Below are positions 42,567 through 51,713 of a DNA stretch of 64,000 nt, piece after piece. This stretch comes from Occultella glacieicola (GTDB lineage Bacteria; Actinomycetota; Actinomycetes; Actinomycetales; Beutenbergiaceae). Location of the stretch: contig NZ_SMNA01000013.1 of NCBI RefSeq assembly GCF_004353825.1, forward strand, positions 90,081 to 154,080, in the 5' to 3' direction. The position numbers and the translations under genes are program-made. Positions within the stretch are counted from its first letter, which is position 1. Each line of letters starts with the position of its first letter. The notes beneath the pieces were generated by a model. That model had not been told where the DNA came from and made no database searches. It was given only the letters and a program-made list of their open reading frames with translations.

Positions 42567-45085
42567 GCTCGGACCGGGCTCGGGTCGGCGAACTCGAGGG
42601 CGGTGACCCCGCGCACGCCACCGTCGATGGCGACGTCGACCCGGGCCCGGATGTCCGCGACCGAGCGGCCCACATGGACCCGGTAGGTCCCGCCGACGCG
42701 CCTCCACCCGGGCGCCTCGGGCGCCCACCGCTCCAGGGCGCGTGCCGGCACCGGCACGTCCACCGCGGCCCCGGCCCCAGCCGCGACTTCGACCGTCGCG
42801 AAGGCGGCCAGCCGCAGCATCCCCGGATCACCGGGCCGCTCGAGGTAGACCTGGACCACCTCGCGCCCGTCCCGACCACCGACATTGGTGACGTCCACGG
42901 CCACCGACAGTCCGCCGTCGGGCCCGGAGGCGACGGTGACACCGCCGTAGGCGAAGTCGGTCCAGCCGAGGCCGTGCCCGAACGGGAGCGCCGGGGTGCG
43001 GTCAAGGCGCTGCCAGCCGAGATAGCCCACGTCCGTGCCCTCGCGGTAGTCGATCACGCCGTCGACGGGGATGCCGTCCGGCACCGGGACGTCGGCGGCG
43101 TCCGCGGGTAGCGTCCACGGCAGCCGGCCGGCCGGCTCGGAGCGACCCAGCAGCACGTCGGCCAGGGCGTGCCCGAACTCCTGCCCGGGCAGCCAGGCCC
43201 AGAGCACCGTGTCGACCTCGGCCAGCCACGGCATCAGCACCGGGGCGCCGGCGTTGACCACGACCACGGTGCGGGGGTTCGCGGCCGCGACCCGGTGGAC
43301 CAGCTCGTCCTGCCGGCCGGGCAGCGCGAGCGAGGCCCGGTCCCAGCCCTCGCTCTCCACCTCGGCGTTCGTGCCGACCACCACGACCGCGACGTCCGAC
43401 CGGGCGGCCAGGGCCACGGCGGTCTCGATCTCGGCGTCGGCGTCCGGGCCGGGCCGGGCGTGCCGCAGGGTGGCACTGATGAGCCGCCCGTACTGGCCGG
43501 TGTCCACGACGTGCAGCCGCAGTTCGACCTCGATGTCACGCGACCCCTCGACCGCGACCGGCACCCTCACGCCCTCGGGGGCGTTCACCGACGAGTTCAG
43601 CACCGCCCGGGCGCCGTCGTCGTCTCGGACGCTGGCCACGAGCTCGCCGTCGACGAGCACGTCGTGGTAGCCGATCGCGCCGAGCTCCAGTTCGTGGCTG
43701 CCGTCACCGGTCAGGTGGACGATCGTGCGGAGCACGAGGCCGGCGGTCCGCTCCGGGAAGCCGTGGTGCCAGGTCCAGTCGGTGCGGAGCTGCGACTCCT
43801 GCGCCAGGACGGTGCCGGCCGCGTCGTGGGCGCTCAGCCGTACGCCGGGCGCGCCGGTGACCGGGTCCGTGGTCAGGTCCGCCTCGAGCATCGGCGCGTG
43901 GTCGAGCACGCCGCCACCACGGGCGAAGCGGACGACGGCGCCGGTGCCGTCGAGCGCGTCGGTGAGGCCCTCGAGGGGGCTCACCTCGCGCTCCACGCGT
44001 ACCTTCGCGCTGCCGCCGCCCTGGACGTACGGCTCGGCGGCGTTGGCGCCGATGAGCGCGACCGCGGTGGTGGCGCTCAGGTTGGGAGCCCCCGCGTCGA
44101 GCGGCCAGGCCGCGCCTCGGCGCAGCACCACCGTGGCGCGCGCGGCCAGGTCGCGGGCGACCACCCGGCCCTCCTCGACCAGGTGCGCCGGGATCGGCGG
44201 GCGACCCACGCCGTCGAGCTTGCCGACCCGGGCGGCCAGGCGCAGCAGCCGGACCACCTTGTCGTCGATGAGCGACTCGGACACCTCGCCGGCCTCGACC
44301 GCCGCCACGAGTGCCTCGTGCCACGGCCCGTGCGGGCCGGGCATGACCAGGTCCATGCCGGCGTTCGCCGTCGGGGCGGTCGTCCGGGCCGCGGCCCAGT
44401 CGCTGACCACGAGCCCGTCGTAGCCCCACTCCTGCTTCAGCAGACCGGTCAGGAGCCCCCGGTGCTCGCCGGCCGGCGCCGCCTCGACGCCGTCGTCGAG
44501 ACCGTTGTAGGCGGACATCACCGTCCACGCACCGGCCTCGATCACGCCGCGGTGGAACGGCGGCAGGTAGACCTCGCGCAGGGCGACCTCGTCCACCCGG
44601 GCGGTGTAGGTGGTGCGGTCGGTCTCGGAGTCGTTCGCCACGAAGTGCTTCGCGCATGCGGCCACGCCAAGGCCCTGCATGGCGGCGATCACGGCGGCGC
44701 CGACCTCCGCCGTCAGGTGGGGGTCCTCGCTGTGGTTCTCGAAGTGCCGCCCGCCGACCGGGGTGCGTTGCAGGTTCAGCACCGGGGCCAGGACCACGTC
44801 CACGCCGCGGCGCCGGGCCGCGGCCGCGAAGAACCGGCCGATCCGCGCCGCCTGCTCGGTGTCCCAGGTCGCCGCGAGGGCGCTCGGGGCCGGGAGCGAG
44901 GTCGAGGTGCCGGCACCGATGCCGCGTACTCCGGCCGGGCCGTCGGACATCACCACCTCGGCGAGCCCGATGCCCGGGTGGGCATGGGTGGACCAGGCGG
45001 TCGCACCTGTGAGCAGGGTGACCTTCTCGGTCAGGGTCAGCGAGGCCACCCGGGTGCGGAGGTCGTCGGTGGGCAGGGAGGTCAT
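42563..45085 (-). CDS. Glycoside hydrolase family 3 beta-glucosidase with PA14 insert
   Basis: An 840-residue enzyme releasing terminal beta-linked sugars. The GH3 N-terminal barrel has KHFVANDSETDR (about 146-157) and nucleophile Asp229 in LVVSDWAA. The second alpha/beta domain is split by a PA14-like insertion (about 375-510) and contains VVVVGTNAEVESEGWDRASL with the likely acid/base Glu; a fibronectin-type III domain ends the protein (VTNVGGRDGREVVQVYL). No signal peptide is seen, so it is cytoplasmic. It is divergent from a TetR gene 74 bp away. Confidence 0.92.
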   Translation of the reverse strand: MTSLPTDDLRTRVASLTLTEKVTLLTGATAWSTHAHPGIGLAEVVMSDGPAGVRGIGAGTSTSLPAPSALAATWDTEQAARIGRFFAAAARRRGVDVVLAPVLNLQRTPVGGRHFENHSEDPHLTAEVGAAVIAAMQGLGVAACAKHFVANDSETDRTTYTARVDEVALREVYLPPFHRGVIEAGAWTVMSAYNGLDDGVEAAPAGEHRGLLTGLLKQEWGYDGLVVSDWAAARTTAPTANAGMDLVMPGPHGPWHEALVAAVEAGEVSESLIDDKVVRLLRLAARVGKLDGVGRPPIPAHLVEEGRVVARDLAARATVVLRRGAAWPLDAGAPNLSATTAVALIGANAAEPYVQGGGSAKVRVEREVSPLEGLTDALDGTGAVVRFARGGGVLDHAPMLEADLTTDPVTGAPGVRLSAHDAAGTVLAQESQLRTDWTWHHGFPERTAGLVLRTIVHLTGDGSHELELGAIGYHDVLVDGELVASVRDDDGARAVLNSSVNAPEGVRVPVAVEGSRDIEVELRLHVVDTGQYGRLISATLRHARPGPDADAEIETAVALAARSDVAVVVVGTNAEVESEGWDRASLALPGRQDELVHRVAAANPRTVVVVNAGAPVLMPWLAEVDTVLWAWLPGQEFGHALADVLLGRSEPAGRLPWTLPADAADVPVPDGIPVDGVIDYREGTDVGYLGWQRLDRTPALPFGHGLGWTDFAYGGVTVASGPDGGLSVAVDVTNVGGRDGREVVQVYLERPGDPGMLRLAAFATVEVAAGAGAAVDVPVPARALERWAPEAPGWRRVGGTYRVHVGRSVADIRARVDVAIDGGVRGVTALEFADPSPVRA

Positions 45086-45146
45086 CGAGATCCGATCGTT
45101 GCTACGGGAAGGTTTCGAGTGGTCCGGGAGAGCCGGGGAAGTCGTC

Positions 45147-45152
45147 TACAGT
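45147..45152 (+). promoter_or_regulatory. Leaderless -10 element of the sugar-locus tetR
   Basis: TACAGT fits TANNNT and lies exactly 7 nt before the ATG at 45160, so the transcript should start at the codon. The 74-bp gap is also the GH3 promoter, which makes it a natural site for TetR control. Confidence 0.55.
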
Positions 45153-45159
45153 CGCCGAC

Positions 45160-45837
45160 ATGGGAACCGATCCGGACGTGGCGGCGTCCTCCGCGTCCAC
45201 CGCGGCCGCGGCGGTTGCGGCGGACCGGAGGGCGGACGGCGTGCAGAAGCAGCGCACCCGGCGCCGCCGGCAGGAGATCCTCGAGGTGGCCTCGCAAACG
45301 TTCGCCACCCGGGGCTTCTACAACGCGTCTCTGGCCGAGATCGCCGAGGAGGTCGGCATCTCCGCGGCCGGGATCCTGCACCACTTCAAGACCAAGGACC
45401 AGCTCCTCACCGAGTTGCTGCACCACCGGGACATGGCGGACATCGAGGAGGCCGGCCACGGCCGGGGCCTGCACGGCCTGGAGTTCCTCCACCACCTCGT
45501 GGACACCGCAGCCCGCAACTCCACCCGGCCCGGCATCACCCAGCTGTACACGGTGCTTTCGGCGGAGTCGGTGACCACGGACCACCCGGCGCAGGCGTGG
45601 TTCCGGGACCGCTACGACGGGCTGCGCGCCATGGTCACCGAGGCGCTCACCGAGGCCCGGGACATCGGCGAGCTGCGCGGGGACGCGGACATCGCCGAGA
45701 CCGCCACGGCGATCATCGCGGTGATGGACGGACTGCAGATCCAATGGTTGCTCGCTCCCGAGACGGTGGACATGGAGGCAGTGACCAGGCGGACGATCGA
45801 GGCGTTGATCGACGCACTGGTCCCGGAGGAGGACTGA
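45160..45837 (+). CDS. TetR-family regulator of the GH3-GH5 operon
   Basis: A 225-residue regulator. After an Ala/Asp-rich N-terminal extension of about 30 residues, the helix-turn-helix lies at about 55-78 (LAEIAEEVGISAAGILHHFKTKDQLL). The C-terminal domain (about 95-220) matches sugar-locus TetR proteins that replace LacI in some actinomycetes. It is transcribed divergently from GH3-GH5 and converges, 3 bp apart, with the importer permease, so it probably controls one or both sugar units. The inducer is inferred to be a beta-glycoside. Confidence 0.9.
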   Translation: MGTDPDVAASSASTAAAAVAADRRADGVQKQRTRRRRQEILEVASQTFATRGFYNASLAEIAEEVGISAAGILHHFKTKDQLLTELLHHRDMADIEEAGHGRGLHGLEFLHHLVDTAARNSTRPGITQLYTVLSAESVTTDHPAQAWFRDRYDGLRAMVTEALTEARDIGELRGDADIAETATAIIAVMDGLQIQWLLAPETVDMEAVTRRTIEALIDALVPEED

Positions 45838-45840
45838 GGC

Positions 45841-46779
45841 TCAGCCCTTGATCGCGCCGGTGAGCACGCCCTTCGTGAAGTACCGCTGCGCGAACGGGTA
45901 GAGCAGCAGGATCGGGATCGTGGCCACCACGATCACCGCCATCTGCAGCGTCTGCCCCGGTGGGGGTGGCTGGTCGGGCGCCTGGATCGAGGTCAGTGCC
46001 GAGCCCTGCACCACGTACTGGTTCAGGACCACCTGGATCGGCCACTTCGTGGTGTCGTTCAGGTAGATCATCGCGTTGAAGAACGCGTTCCAGTACCCGA
46101 CCGCGTAGAACAGCGCGATCACCGCGAGCACCGCCTTGGACAGCGGCAGCACGATCTGGGTGAAGATCCGCAGGTCGCTGGCGCCGTCGAGACGGGCCGA
46201 CTCCAGAAGCTCCGAGGGCAGGCCCATGAAGAAGTTCCGGACCACCACCATGTTGAACGCCGAGATCAGCCCCGGGATGATCAGCGACCAGTACGTGTCC
46301 AGCATCCCCAGGGAGCGCACCAGTAGGTAGTTCGGGATGATCCCGGCCCCGAACAGCATCGTGCACAGCACCAGGACGAGCACGAACTTCGCGCCGGGCA
46401 CGTCCCGGGTGCGCATCAGCCCGTAGGCGAGGGTGGTCGTGAAGATCATCGACAGCGTGGTCCCCACGGCCGTGATGCCGATCGAGACGAGCATGGCCCG
46501 GGTGACCACGTCCCCGCCGAGGATCGAGCGGTAGGCGTCCAGGGAGAACGACGTCGGGAACAGGCCACCGGACGCGGCCGCCTCGCGGGAGGCGAAGCTC
46601 ATCGCGATGACGTACACGAACGGATACAGCATCACCAGCACGATGAACGCGATCGTGAGCGCCTTGGCCGCCTGGACGGGCTTCGACGGGACGCCCATCC
46701 AGACCGGCCGGCCGGGGTGCCGGGGCCGCCGGTCCGCGGTCTCGCCCGTGGGGGCTGCGGTGGGGAGCAGGGCCGCCAT
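45841..46779 (-). CDS. Sugar ABC importer permease (LplC/YtcP type)
   Basis: A 312-residue MalG-like permease with six membrane segments. The ATPase-contact EAA loop reads SELLESARLDGASDLRIFTQIVLPLSK. The start overlaps the stop of the partner permease (TGATG). No ATPase gene is present in the locus, so a shared MsiK-type ATPase encoded elsewhere probably energises it. The N-terminal 35 residues are Pro/Arg-rich and cytoplasmic. Confidence 0.92.
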   Translation of the reverse strand: MAALLPTAAPTGETADRRPRHPGRPVWMGVPSKPVQAAKALTIAFIVLVMLYPFVYVIAMSFASREAAASGGLFPTSFSLDAYRSILGGDVVTRAMLVSIGITAVGTTLSMIFTTTLAYGLMRTRDVPGAKFVLVLVLCTMLFGAGIIPNYLLVRSLGMLDTYWSLIIPGLISAFNMVVVRNFFMGLPSELLESARLDGASDLRIFTQIVLPLSKAVLAVIALFYAVGYWNAFFNAMIYLNDTTKWPIQVVLNQYVVQGSALTSIQAPDQPPPPGQTLQMAVIVVATIPILLLYPFAQRYFTKGVLTGAIKG

Positions 46780-47849
46780 CAGAACAGTCCTTCCGTGCCG
46801 AGTCGCTTGGCGAACTTGTTGGCGGCGATCACCAGGATGGTGCCGATCACGCCCTTGAACAGGCCGGCCGCGGTGGACAGGCCCCAGTCCCCGCCGGCGA
46901 TGCCGCGGTAGTAGACGAAGGTGTCCAGCACCTCGGCGGCGGCAGACCCGACGGCCGGCTGCTGCAGGAGCAGCTGCTCGAAGCCGACGGTGAGGACGTT
47001 CCCGATGGTCAGGATCAGCAGCAGCGTGATCACCGGCACCAGCCCGGGCAGGGTCACGTGCCAGGTGCGCCGCATCGAGCCGGCACCGTCGACCGCGGCG
47101 GCCTCGTAGAGCTCGTTCGGGATCGCGGTGATGGCGGCGAAGAAGATGATCGTGCCCCAGCCGATGTCCTTCCAGACCACCTGGGAGACCACCAGGGCCT
47201 TGAACGTCTCGGGGTCGGACATGATGTTGACGCCGTCGATGCCGATGGTGGCGAACAGTTCGGCCACCGGGCCGGCCCCGCCCAGGACCTGCTGCCAGAT
47301 CGCGATGACGATCACCCAGGAGATGAAGTGGGGCAGGTACACGATGGACTGCACCACCCGCTTGATCCGCTCCGAGATGAGTGAGTTCAGCAGCAGCGCG
47401 AGCAGGATCGGGGCCGGGAACGCGAACACGATCTGCAGGAACGAGATCACCAGGGTGTTCGTCAGCGCCCGCAGGAACTGCGGGTCGTTGAACATCGCGG
47501 CGAAGTTCTGCAGGCCCACCCATTCGGAGCCGCCGATGCCCCAGTAGGGGGAGTAGTCCTGGAACGCGACCACGTTCCCGGCGAGCGGCAGGTAGGCGAA
47601 GAGCAGGAAGAACAGCAGGCCCGGCACGATGAACAGGTAGGTGGCCCGTTCGCGCTTCATCCGCGTCCACACCGAGGCCCGCCCGCGGGCGTCGCGGCCG
47701 CGGGTGCGCCCACTCGGGCCGCCGGTGCGCTTGCTCGGCGCCTCGGGCGACCCGTCCGTCCCGCGGCCGCCGGCGCGTCCCGGCCCCGCCGCCCCGGTGG
47801 CTCCTCCCGGCGGGTCGGTGGCCGATGTGGTCCGTGCGCTGATCGACAC
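46779..47849 (-). CDS. Sugar ABC importer permease (LplB/YteP type)
   Basis: A 356-residue MalF-like permease. After about 65 disordered basic residues, six membrane segments begin at ERATYLFIVPGLLFFLLFAYLPL; the EAA loop reads NELYEAAAVDGAGSMRRTWHVTLPGL. GTG 47849 lies 5 nt after the lipoprotein stop and is preferred over ATG 47903, which would overlap that gene by 50 nt; ribosome-binding evidence is weak for both. It pairs with the following permease. Confidence 0.88.
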   Translation of the reverse strand: MSISARTTSATDPPGGATGAAGPGRAGGRGTDGSPEAPSKRTGGPSGRTRGRDARGRASVWTRMKRERATYLFIVPGLLFFLLFAYLPLAGNVVAFQDYSPYWGIGGSEWVGLQNFAAMFNDPQFLRALTNTLVISFLQIVFAFPAPILLALLLNSLISERIKRVVQSIVYLPHFISWVIVIAIWQQVLGGAGPVAELFATIGIDGVNIMSDPETFKALVVSQVVWKDIGWGTIIFFAAITAIPNELYEAAAVDGAGSMRRTWHVTLPGLVPVITLLLILTIGNVLTVGFEQLLLQQPAVGSAAAEVLDTFVYYRGIAGGDWGLSTAAGLFKGVIGTILVIAANKFAKRLGTEGLF

Positions 47850-47853
47850 GGGC

Positions 47854-49545
47854 TCAGGCCTCGTCGAGCGCGGCCTGGTAGGCGTCGCGGACCGCGTCGC
47901 CACCGGCGGCGCGCCAGGCCTCGCGGTACTCCTCGATCGCGCTCAGATCCATCCGACCGGAGGCGATCCCGCCGCGGTAGTCGGTGTCCACCTCGGACAT
48001 CCGGGCGCCGTTCTCCACGGCAGCCTCGTTGTAGATCCCGACGACGGGGCTCGGCACGGTCGCAGCGGTCAGGACCTCGACGCACTCGCGGAAGTTGTCG
48101 ACGAACTCGAGCGCATTCGCCGGGATGTTGAAGGACGGCGACTTGAACGCGCCCAACCACTGCAGCGCCGCCCGGTCCGCGTTGGCGGTCTCGTCATCGA
48201 GACTGACGATCTCGTTGTCCGGGCCGAACTCGTAGTTGTAGCCCTCCACGCCGGTGTGGATGAACAGGGCTTCCGTGCTGCCGTCCGGGGCGCGCCAGTA
48301 GTTGATGACGTTCAGCAGTTCGGTGAGTCGCTCCGGGTCCTGCGCGGCCTTCGCCGAGATCGCGACCATGCCCCAGTACCCGTCGTTGCGCTGGATCAGC
48401 AGGTCGCCGCCGTCGAACGCCGGAGGCACGAACAGGCCGGGTGCGGCTCCCGGCGTGATGTCCACGGTGTCCCGGAAGATCCCGGCGCCGAAGAAGCCGT
48501 TGAAGGAGTCCACGGTGAGCGCCACCTGGCCGTTCGTGAACAGCTCGGCGGCCTGGTTGCCCTGGGTCGCCAGCGCCAGGGCGTCCGGGTGGTAGACCCC
48601 GGCGTTCCACAGGCTGTTGTGGAACGTGAGCACGTCGGCGTAGGCGTCGGTCTCGATGATGTTGACGACCTTGCCGGCGTCGTCGACCTGCCAGGTGGTG
48701 CCGGCCCGGAACATCCACTCGACGTAGGACTGGGCCTTGCCGTCGAAGGCCGCGATGCCCCAGTGCTGCTTGCCGTTGACGGACCCGAGGGCGGCGATGT
48801 CGCTCATCATCTGCAGGTAGCCGTCGGCGTCGCCGGGAATCGCGTCGTATCCGGCCGCGGCCATGAGGTCGTAGCGGATGGCCGGGAAGTTCGTGAGGTA
48901 GGGGTCCTCGTTCGGGACGCCGAAGAGGTGCCCGTTCTTCGCGGAGGCCGACCAGGCGTTGGTGGCGACGTTCGCGAGGTTGGGCCACTGCAGGATCCCG
49001 TCGCCGGCGAGCACCTCGGACAGGTCGGCGAACACGCCGTCGTTGATCGCCTGGGCGGCCACGGCGTTCGTGTCCTGCACGAAGGACAGGTCCGGGATCT
49101 CCCCGGAGGCGATCGTGGTCGCCATCTTCTCGTTGTAGGTGTCGAACGCCACCAGGGTCGGCTTGAACTCGCCACCGAGGCGCTCATTCAAGCTGACCCA
49201 GTACTCGTTGGCCGGGACGTCCTGCGGCGGGGCCCCCCACAGCACCTGGAACGTGCTGACCTCACCACCGGACAGCGGCGGGGAGTCCACCGAGTCGGTG
49301 TACTCGGCGATCGGCTGGGTGTAGATGGCGGGCATCCCCTCCACCTCGCTGACCAGGCCGCCGGGGATCTCCGGTGGCGCCACGTAGGTGGGCAGTTCCA
49401 GCTCGACGGACTCGCTGAGGTCCGGGCGCTGGCCACCACTCCCGCCGGACGAGCACGACGCCAGGGCGACCCCGGCGGTGGTGGCACCGGCGACGGTGAG
49501 GAACCCGCGGCGGGTCAGGGGGACGTTGATTCGGGCTTGCGACAT
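47854..49545 (-). CDS. Sugar ABC importer substrate-binding lipoprotein (LplA/family 1), Tat-type signal
   Basis: A 563-residue binding protein. The N-terminus has a Tat-like twin-arginine motif LTRRGFLTV followed by a hydrophobic stretch and the lipobox LASC with Cys31, so it is exported and lipid-anchored. The mature part resembles LplA/YtcQ proteins that bind plant or microbial oligosaccharides (GVPNEDPYLTNFPAIRYDL, GKQHWGIAAFDGK). It is first in the binding protein-LplB-LplC unit. The linked intracellular GH5 and GH3 suggest beta-linked oligosaccharides as cargo. Confidence 0.91.
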   Translation of the reverse strand: MSQARINVPLTRRGFLTVAGATTAGVALASCSSGGSGGQRPDLSESVELELPTYVAPPEIPGGLVSEVEGMPAIYTQPIAEYTDSVDSPPLSGGEVSTFQVLWGAPPQDVPANEYWVSLNERLGGEFKPTLVAFDTYNEKMATTIASGEIPDLSFVQDTNAVAAQAINDGVFADLSEVLAGDGILQWPNLANVATNAWSASAKNGHLFGVPNEDPYLTNFPAIRYDLMAAAGYDAIPGDADGYLQMMSDIAALGSVNGKQHWGIAAFDGKAQSYVEWMFRAGTTWQVDDAGKVVNIIETDAYADVLTFHNSLWNAGVYHPDALALATQGNQAAELFTNGQVALTVDSFNGFFGAGIFRDTVDITPGAAPGLFVPPAFDGGDLLIQRNDGYWGMVAISAKAAQDPERLTELLNVINYWRAPDGSTEALFIHTGVEGYNYEFGPDNEIVSLDDETANADRAALQWLGAFKSPSFNIPANALEFVDNFRECVEVLTAATVPSPVVGIYNEAAVENGARMSEVDTDYRGGIASGRMDLSAIEEYREAWRAAGGDAVRDAYQAALDEA

Positions 49546-49555
49546 GGGCGTTCTC

Positions 49556-49586
49556 CTTGGACGTGGCGACTCTGCCGACGTCCAAG
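49556..49586 (-). promoter_or_regulatory. Stem-loop overlapping the ribosome-binding site of the LplA-type gene
   Basis: CTTGGACGT and ACGTCCAAG form a 9-bp stem with a 13-nt loop. Read as mRNA, the 3' arm runs into the AAGGAG ribosome-binding site that lies before the ATG at 49545, so folding would hide part of it. Confidence 0.45.
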
Positions 49587-49587
49587 A

Positions 49588-49632
49588 ACGCTAGACCCGA
49601 ATCCGGATTGTGTCTAACACTCGTTAAGTAAC
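49588..49632 (-). promoter_or_regulatory. Promoter and operator-like dyads of the sugar importer operon
   Basis: TAGCGT (49593-49588) and TTAGAC (49617-49612) are possible -10 and -35 elements 18 bp apart. Overlapping dyads ATCCGGAT (49601-49608), GTGT-3-ACAC (49610-49620) and GTTA-2-TAAC (49623-49632) make a regulator-binding site likely; which protein binds is unknown. Confidence 0.4.
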
Positions 49633-49664
49633 ATGGTCTGACCTGCGGAAACGTGCCACAAGAG

Positions 49665-51032
49665 CTAGTCGAGGCCCGCTGTGACCGTCATGGCGCCACC
49701 CTCGACGGTGACGTCCAGGGGTGCGCTGACCAGGGTCGAGGTGGCCGGGTGTGCCATCCCCTCGTTCCCGAGGTCCTCGCCGTAGAAGCTGAGGCCGAGC
49801 CCGACGAACAGGCGATAGTCGCCGTCCGCGATGGGGCCGTCCGGATCGCCGGTGCAGGTGGCCGTGAGCGGGTGCCAGGCCGCGCCGGAGATGGTCAGCC
49901 GTCCGTCGGCCGCGATCTCGTAGGGCAGGTCGCCGCCGGCCGTCCAGTACTCGACCACCACGCCGTCGAGATCCGTGATGACGGTCGTGACCTCGCCCAT
50001 CATGCCGCCGAGGGGTACGTCGGCCAGGGAGCCGAACTCGAGGTCGAGGGTGACGCCGCGCGAACTGCCGGGACCGGCGTCGGTGTCGGTCGCCGAGGGC
50101 AGGTGCGGGCCGGGATCGGTGCCGACGGTCAGCCACAGGGGGTTCTCCGCCGCCGCCGGGATCATCGCGCCGCACTCCGGGAGGAAGCCCACCGCGCCCG
50201 CCCCGTCCGGCGGCTCCGACGTCGCCTCGCCCTCCTGCGCGGGGTCCGTGGCCGGGTCCTCGCCGTTCGCCGCGGGCAGCGTGGCCACCCCGCCCGAGAT
50301 CAGCAGCGGCGGGCCGCCGGCCAGCCAGGATGCCACCGGGACGTCCGCGCCCGGCGACCCGCCGCCGTCTCCGGTCCCGCCCGGAGCGCCCGGGCCGGGG
50401 ATGCTCACGGTGTCCGTGGCGGCCACGTGGTAGAGCCCGTCGGGCATCGGAGCGCCGCGGGCCACGTCGCCCGCGCCGCAGGACACCAGCGAGACGCGCG
50501 CGATGACCGATGCGGCGCCGCCCACGGGCAGGTCGGCGGTCCCGGCGGCCTCCGCGCCGGCGTCGGAGCGCCCGACGCCCACCACCAGCTGCGTGTCCGG
50601 GTCGAGCAGCAGGACGTCGGCGCCCGCCGCCGGCGTCGTGACGTCGGTGTCACCGATGTTCGTGAGGTGGGTGATCAGGTCGATCCGCGGTCCGTCACCG
50701 GACGCGACCGTCGGACTGCTCGCCGCCAACCAGCTGTCGGCCTCGATCACGGCCTGTGGCAGGTCGACGGCGTCCGGTGCGCTCAGTCCGCAGGCGGTGA
50801 AGGCGTCGGGCACCGGGCCCAGGACCCAGTTCGGCCGGCTGTTCTGCCAGGTCAGGACGCCCGCAGCGACCAGCCCGGCCACACAGAGGGTCCCGACCGC
50901 CACGGAGCCGGCGCGGCTCACGGCGCGGCGGCGGCGGACCCGACGGCGGATCGCGCCCAGATGCTCGGCGAACGGTTCAGGCTCCGGCACGGACTCCCGG
51001 GCCGTGCCCGCGAGCAGGTCGGTGAGGTTCAT
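49665..51032 (-). CDS. One-pass membrane protein paired with an ECF sigma factor (copy 2)
   Basis: A 455-residue protein whose start overlaps the sigma gene stop (ATGA). A short cytoplasmic N-terminus (MNLTDLLAGTARESVPEPEP...RRRVRRRR, about 40 residues) precedes one membrane segment (VAVGTLCVAGLVAAGVL), then a large extracytoplasmic region with few Cys and a Gly/Pro/Glu-rich linker at about 220-275. No zinc anti-sigma motif (HxxxCxxC) is present. By position it is a candidate non-classical anti-sigma factor or surface sensor. It shares design and starting residues MNL-D-L with the upstream copy. Confidence 0.75.
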   Translation of the reverse strand: MNLTDLLAGTARESVPEPEPFAEHLGAIRRRVRRRRAVSRAGSVAVGTLCVAGLVAAGVLTWQNSRPNWVLGPVPDAFTACGLSAPDAVDLPQAVIEADSWLAASSPTVASGDGPRIDLITHLTNIGDTDVTTPAAGADVLLLDPDTQLVVGVGRSDAGAEAAGTADLPVGGAASVIARVSLVSCGAGDVARGAPMPDGLYHVAATDTVSIPGPGAPGGTGDGGGSPGADVPVASWLAGGPPLLISGGVATLPAANGEDPATDPAQEGEATSEPPDGAGAVGFLPECGAMIPAAAENPLWLTVGTDPGPHLPSATDTDAGPGSSRGVTLDLEFGSLADVPLGGMMGEVTTVITDLDGVVVEYWTAGGDLPYEIAADGRLTISGAAWHPLTATCTGDPDGPIADGDYRLFVGLGLSFYGEDLGNEGMAHPATSTLVSAPLDVTVEGGAMTVTAGLD

Positions 51033-51634
51033 GACGTCGCCTCCCCGGCGGTGGTCGGCACGGGTTCGGCCGGCCGGCGCCCGGGCCGGGGCCCATCGGG
51101 GTGCCGCGCCGGTCGGTGCCCATCTTGGTCGCCCGGCTCGGCCGCCCTGTGCGGCCGGCCCAGCTGCGCGGACAGTGCCGTGTTCGCGTCGCTCAGGTAG
51201 CGCTTCACCGTGCCCTGCGCGATCCCGAGCTCGTCCGCGATCTGCGGCACGGTCAGGTCCACGTAGTACCGCAGCACCACGCACGCGCGCTCGCGCGGGC
51301 TCAGGGTGCGCAGTGCGGCGGTGACGTCGACGCGGACCGACACGACGCCGTCGGGCTCCAAGGACTCCTCGGGCGCCGCGAACAGGTGCCGCACCCGGGC
51401 CCACCGCCGGTGCCTGCGGTAGGCGTCCAGGTAGAGGGTCAGGATCGCCCGCCGCACGTACGCCTCGACGTCCTCGACGTCGCGGTTACGGCGCGAGCCG
51501 GCGAAGACTTTGACGAGCGCGTCCTGGACGAGGTCCTCGGCGCCCCTGCGCTCACCGACCAGGAGGGAGGCGTACCGCAACAGGGCGGTGCCGCGCTCGC
51601 GGACCAGTTCGGTCAGGGCATCGTCGCCGTCCAT
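51029..51634 (-). CDS. SigE-type ECF RNA polymerase sigma factor (copy 2)
   Basis: A 201-residue ECF sigma factor. Region 2 is LLRYASLLVGERRGAEDLVQDALVKVF with an AYVRRAILTLYLDAYRRHRRW segment, and region 4 is LSPRERACVVLRYYVDLTVPQIADELGIAQGTVKRYLSDA split over two helices. It belongs to the actinobacterial SigE/SigE70-like ECF group. A 40-residue Arg/Pro-rich tail extends beyond region 4. ATG 51634 follows GAGG with 6-nt spacing. It is about 80 bp downstream of the first pair. Confidence 0.9.
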   Translation of the reverse strand: MDGDDALTELVRERGTALLRYASLLVGERRGAEDLVQDALVKVFAGSRRNRDVEDVEAYVRRAILTLYLDAYRRHRRWARVRHLFAAPEESLEPDGVVSVRVDVTAALRTLSPRERACVVLRYYVDLTVPQIADELGIAQGTVKRYLSDANTALSAQLGRPHRAAEPGDQDGHRPARHPDGPRPGRRPAEPVPTTAGEATS

Positions 51635-51713
51635 CACCCACCTCGTTGCCGACTCTCGTCACCCGGGTGCTTCTACCCATGATGACGCACCACGGCCCCG
51701 ATCCGTTGGGGTG

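Noticed and set aside
47641..49617. Plus-strand open frame of about 660 codons across the sugar-binding lipoprotein
   Set aside because: It is a shadow of the lipoprotein gene, with no start context and valine/glycine/arginine-rich translation.
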